Part shown: piece after piece, positions 31,945 to 34,508 of the stretch
Numbering within the stretch: the stretch's first letter is position 1
Layout of the letters: the number at the start of each line of letters is the position of its first letter
Assembly (NCBI GenBank): GCA_021845665.1
Contig: JAJZVO010000046.1
Span: 1-34,508 of the forward strand
Source of the DNA: Bacteroidota bacterium
GTDB lineage: Bacteria; Bacteroidota; Ignavibacteria; Kryptoniales; JAKASW01
Length of the DNA stretch: 34,508 nucleotides
Direction: 5' to 3'
The notes under the pieces: model-generated
What the model was told of the DNA's origin: nothing
What the model saw: only the letters and a program-made list of their open reading frames with translations
The model's database searches: none
Translations under genes and position numbers: made by a program

Positions 31945-32320
31945 TGTCGACGCTGATTCTACGCAGAAACTGTTTGAAATCTTCTTCAATATCTTTCAGG
32001 GATATAGCTGCAGTGCGGACTTCATAACCGCAGCTCATTACAACACTAGGACTCAGGCCACCCGCCCCGAAGATGGAGATCACATTCTCCTTGTTGATCC
32101 TGTAAACTTCTCTCATCAGGCGCTTGAGCCGGTTGCGATCCGCCGCACTGCGGACTCTCTTCGATACGGTGAACGCAACTCTTATCTTTGTACCCGCTTC
32201 GGGCAACGGGCTCGATTCATAAAACACATAAAGGTGTCTCCCGGTAAAGCGTTTTCCTACTCTTATAACTTCGCCGATCTCTCTGGATGACTTTATTATG
32301 TCACTTTTCGGGAGAGTCAA
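31934..32320 (-). CDS. rnpA: Ribonuclease P protein component
   Basis: A 128-residue basic protein that binds RNase P RNA for tRNA 5' processing. The family signature [18 protein letters not shown] (about 77-94) is present, preceded by [11 protein letters not shown] and [10 protein letters not shown] and followed by the last strand with [20 protein letters not shown]. The first codon is TTG at 32320 with GGAGGG 13 bases upstream, a long spacing, and no ATG is available nearby. It follows rpmH by 39 bases and overlaps yidD slightly, the standard arrangement. Confidence 0.93.
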   Translation of the reverse strand: MTLPKSDIIKSSREIGEVIRVGKRFTGRHLYVFYESSPLPEAGTKIRVAFTVSKRVRSAADRNRLKRLMREVYRINKENVISIFGAGGLSPSVVMSCGYEVRTAAISLKDIEEDFKQFLRRISVDIAG

Positions 32321-32359
32321 ACGTCGGATAAAGCCCTCCGGGATAGGAACGCTTGGATA

Positions 32360-32506
32360 TTACTTCTCGTCGCTGACAGTCAGGCGCCACCGACCCTTTG
32401 CTCGTCTACGGGCCAAAACCTTTCTCCCCGTCTTGCTCTTCATTTTCGAGCGAAACCCGTGCGTTCTCCTTCTTCTCGTGTTGTGAGGCTGAAATGTCCT
32501 CTTCAT
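32360..32506 (-). CDS. rpmH: 50S ribosomal protein L34
   Basis: A 48-residue, highly basic protein: [20 protein letters not shown], then [20 protein letters not shown] and RLTVSDEK. This is L34 in full. AGAGGAG lies 6 bases before the ATG at 32506. It is the first gene of the leftward operon next to the replication origin; its promoter should lie within the oriC region to the right. Confidence 0.97.
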   Translation of the reverse strand: MKRTFQPHNTRRRRTHGFRSKMKSKTGRKVLARRRAKGRWRLTVSDEK

Positions 32507-32599
32507 CAAAAACTCCTCTGATTTTATATTTTGCCCGATAAGTTACTTTCAATACCAACAAAATTCAAGGATCATTGACCTTTTTGATATTTGAGACTG

Positions 32600-33060
32600 C
32601 CATTATTGTTGTTCCACAACAGCCCAAACCTATTTCAACATATATTGCCGTGTTTTCCACAAAATTGTTCAACTTTTCCACATCGCCAGAAAAACATCTC
32701 AAATACAACGTGTTTTCACCGGGTTTCGACTCTTTTCATGGTTTTCCACACGACACAAAAAAGCCACCGTAACAACCTACCAGATAATGACTTGCGAGAT
32801 TATCCGCATTGGACCGCCAGCTTGTTTTTCCACAGTTGCTTTATTAATATTGACCGCCAGCCGAACGGCTGACATGGTGTGGATAACTTGTGCAAAACGC
32901 CTGATTTTTCGCCAAAACTCGAATTTGCCTCATTACTTTACACTTACTTGTTTTCCACAAGTGTGTTAAGTGTATGTTACTTCGCGTTTTAAGTGACTGA
33001 TTTTTAAGGGATTATCTAATCAGTCGTTGTGTTAATAACTCTGTTGGAAATGTGGAGAAA
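32600..33060. other. oriC: Probable chromosomal replication origin (oriC) with DnaA boxes
   Basis: The rpmH-dnaA intergenic region carries many DnaA boxes. TTTTCCACA occurs on the plus strand at 32653, 32674, 32742, 32826 and 32951. The canonical box TTATCCACA lies on the minus strand (TGTGGATAA, 32878-32886). Variants are TGTTCCACA (32610), TTATCCGCA (32800) and TGTGGAGAA (33051, minus). GACCGCCAGC repeats at 32812 and 32852, 40 bases apart. TTAAGTG occurs twice near 32966-32995, followed by an AT-rich stretch at 32996-33042 that could be the unwinding element beside dnaA. The rpmH/dnaA location is a classic origin site. Promoters of both flanking operons must also lie here. Confidence 0.85.
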
Positions 33061-33088
33061 ATCCTGAATATCTCAAGGGAGCCTGTTA

Positions 33089-34483
33089 ATGGAAACTCTT
33101 ACTGATGCCAAGGGGGCCTGGCTGGAATGCATGAAACATATTCAGGGGCGGGTAAACAATCTAAGCTACAAGACCTGGTTCGAACCCGTCGTGCCTGTGA
33201 GCCTGGACAGCGAAAGCCTGATCGTAAAGGTCCCAAGTCAATTCTTTCACGATTGGCTGGAGGAACATTACTCGAGCGTCGTCACTGAATCTGTCAAACT
33301 GGTCATGGGCGAAAACGCCCGAGTGGAGTATACGATCTCAGACGAAGACGTGTCTGAGTCGGAACCGCAATTCTACAGACCACCGCAGCCAGTCCAGCTG
33401 AACCAGCGGCAACATTTCACGACGACGAGGCTAAGTGCGAAACCGCCATTCGAAAGCAACATAAACCCTCGTTATACGTTCGACAACTTTATCAAAGGAG
33501 ACAGCAACCAGTTCGCACGTGCTGCTGCCTATGCGGTGGCAAACAACCCCGCGGGTACCTCATTCAATCCGCTTGTCGTATATGGAGGAGTCGGACTCGG
33601 CAAGACTCACCTCATTCAGGCCATCGGGAACTTTGCGAGACAAACAGGGAAGGCTGAAAGAGTGCTGTACGCTTCCAGCGAGCGGTTCACCGTAGACTTC
33701 GTGGATGCCATCCAGAAAGATCGCGCTAACGAGTTCTCTAACTTTTACAGAAGTATGGATATACTCATCGTCGACGATATCCAGTTCTTCGCGGGAAAGG
33801 AAAAGACCCAGGACAATTTCTTCCATACCTTCAATGCGCTGCACCAATCGGGAAAACAAATCATACTGTCATCGGACAGGCCGCCGAAAGAGTTGAAGGG
33901 CGTAGATGATCGTCTCGTCAGCAGATTCACATGGGGATTGACAGTGGATGTCCAGCCGCCTGACCTCGAGACCCGCATAGCTATCCTCCGGAAGAAAAGC
34001 GAGGACGACGGCATACACATGCCGGAGGATGTGATCGAATATGTCGCAGCGAACGTTACCTCCAACATCCGCGAGCTCGAAGGAAGTCTCATCAGCATAC
34101 TCGCGAAGGCCAGCCTCAATAACAGGGAAATATCTGTCGAACTCGCCAAAGAAGTCGTCCGGAGCCTGGCAGTCAGCAGGAAGACGGCAGTAACGGTTGA
34201 AGACATTCAGAAAATTGTCGCGGATGTATTTGACGTCACCGAAGAGCAACTCCGCGGAAAGACCCGCAAGGCGGAGATCGTTATCGCCAGACAGACGGCA
34301 ATGTACCTTACGAAAGAGATGACCCGGCTCCCCCTGAAAACTATCGGGAGTCAGTTCGGTGGCCGTGACCACTCAACCGTCATATATGCTTGCCAGATAA
34401 TTTCTGACCAACTCGCTACCGACGATCGGTTCCGCGAAAAGTACGACAGGATCAAGAAAAAAATTGAAATGATAGGAATGTGA
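33089..34483 (+). CDS. dnaA: Chromosomal replication initiator DnaA
   Basis: A 464-residue DnaA with all four domains. Domain I (about 1-85) has WLECMKHIQGRVNNLSYKTW. The linker (about 86-125) is Gln/Pro-rich. The AAA+ domain (about 126-345) starts NPRYTFDNFIKGDSNQFARA and has Walker A GGVGLGKTH, Walker B ILIVDDIQF, and sensor/arginine-finger segments LSSDRPPKEL and VSRFTWGL. The C-terminal DNA-binding domain has the signature FGGRDHSTVIYA that reads DnaA boxes. It binds the boxes just upstream to open the origin, and may autoregulate its promoter there. AGGGAG lies 7 bases before the ATG. dnaN is expected next but lies outside the window. Confidence 0.98.
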   Translation: METLTDAKGAWLECMKHIQGRVNNLSYKTWFEPVVPVSLDSESLIVKVPSQFFHDWLEEHYSSVVTESVKLVMGENARVEYTISDEDVSESEPQFYRPPQPVQLNQRQHFTTTRLSAKPPFESNINPRYTFDNFIKGDSNQFARAAAYAVANNPAGTSFNPLVVYGGVGLGKTHLIQAIGNFARQTGKAERVLYASSERFTVDFVDAIQKDRANEFSNFYRSMDILIVDDIQFFAGKEKTQDNFFHTFNALHQSGKQIILSSDRPPKELKGVDDRLVSRFTWGLTVDVQPPDLETRIAILRKKSEDDGIHMPEDVIEYVAANVTSNIRELEGSLISILAKASLNNREISVELAKEVVRSLAVSRKTAVTVEDIQKIVADVFDVTEEQLRGKTRKAEIVIARQTAMYLTKEMTRLPLKTIGSQFGGRDHSTVIYACQIISDQLATDDRFREKYDRIKKKIEMIGM

Positions 34484-34508
34484 AAAACTTGTTGGCGTCA
34501 GATCGGAA

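Overview
This looks like a chromosomal segment of a Gram-negative bacterium, probably from the Bacteroidota/Chlorobiota/Ignavibacteria neighbourhood. The clues are: a TolC-adaptor-RND operon ending in a PG0541-type PII-like gene; a YidC with a large periplasmic domain and Lys where many YidC proteins have the membrane Arg; ORF6N, DUF559 and DUF433/DUF5615 remnants; and a GAF-histidine kinase-receiver-AraC hybrid regulator. GC content is moderate by eye. The phylum call is an inference from gene families; no rRNA or tRNA lies in the window.

Region 1 (1-3110): a secreted GH127-type beta-L-arabinofuranosidase, followed by palindromes and a decayed DUF433/DUF5615 toxin-antitoxin pair. Region 2 (3172-8624, all minus strand): proline dehydrogenase, a HOGA-like aldolase, a class V glyoxylate aminotransferase and a P5C-type dehydrogenase. 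Read together these match the animal mitochondrial trans-4-hydroxyproline route (ending in pyruvate plus glyoxylate, then glycine). A broken DUF559 nuclease cassette and two long snap-back repeats sit between the genes. Region 3 (8924-12860, plus strand): an AraC-MGMT fusion, DUF1203, PaiB, SemiSWEET and a PLP group II decarboxylase. Region 4 (13029-17011, minus): a 53-aa membrane protein, an integral membrane protein, a large secreted TIM-barrel-like protein of unknown activity, and an Asp/Glu racemase.

Region 5 (17273-23604, plus): an efflux operon of TolC, lipoprotein adaptor, HAE1-type RND pump and PG0541-type PII-like protein, with an internally deleted ORF6N gene wedged between adaptor and pump. 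Region 6 (23628-29348, minus): a DinB/YfiT-like protein, a 25-aa membrane microprotein with a perfect Shine-Dalgarno, a five-domain hybrid histidine kinase, and a decaying signalling locus (GAF-SpoIIE phosphatase fragments, Ser/Thr kinase, out-of-frame TPR tail). Region 7 (29757-34483): the replication-origin block, with rpmH-rnpA-yidD-yidC running left and dnaA running right from an intergenic region with many DnaA boxes, the probable oriC.

The most interesting points are the animal-type hydroxyproline cluster, whose proline dehydrogenase has Leu at the position where Tyr normally excludes hydroxyproline; the DUF559 cassette with inverted ends; and a recurring pattern of genes that kept both ends but lost the middle.
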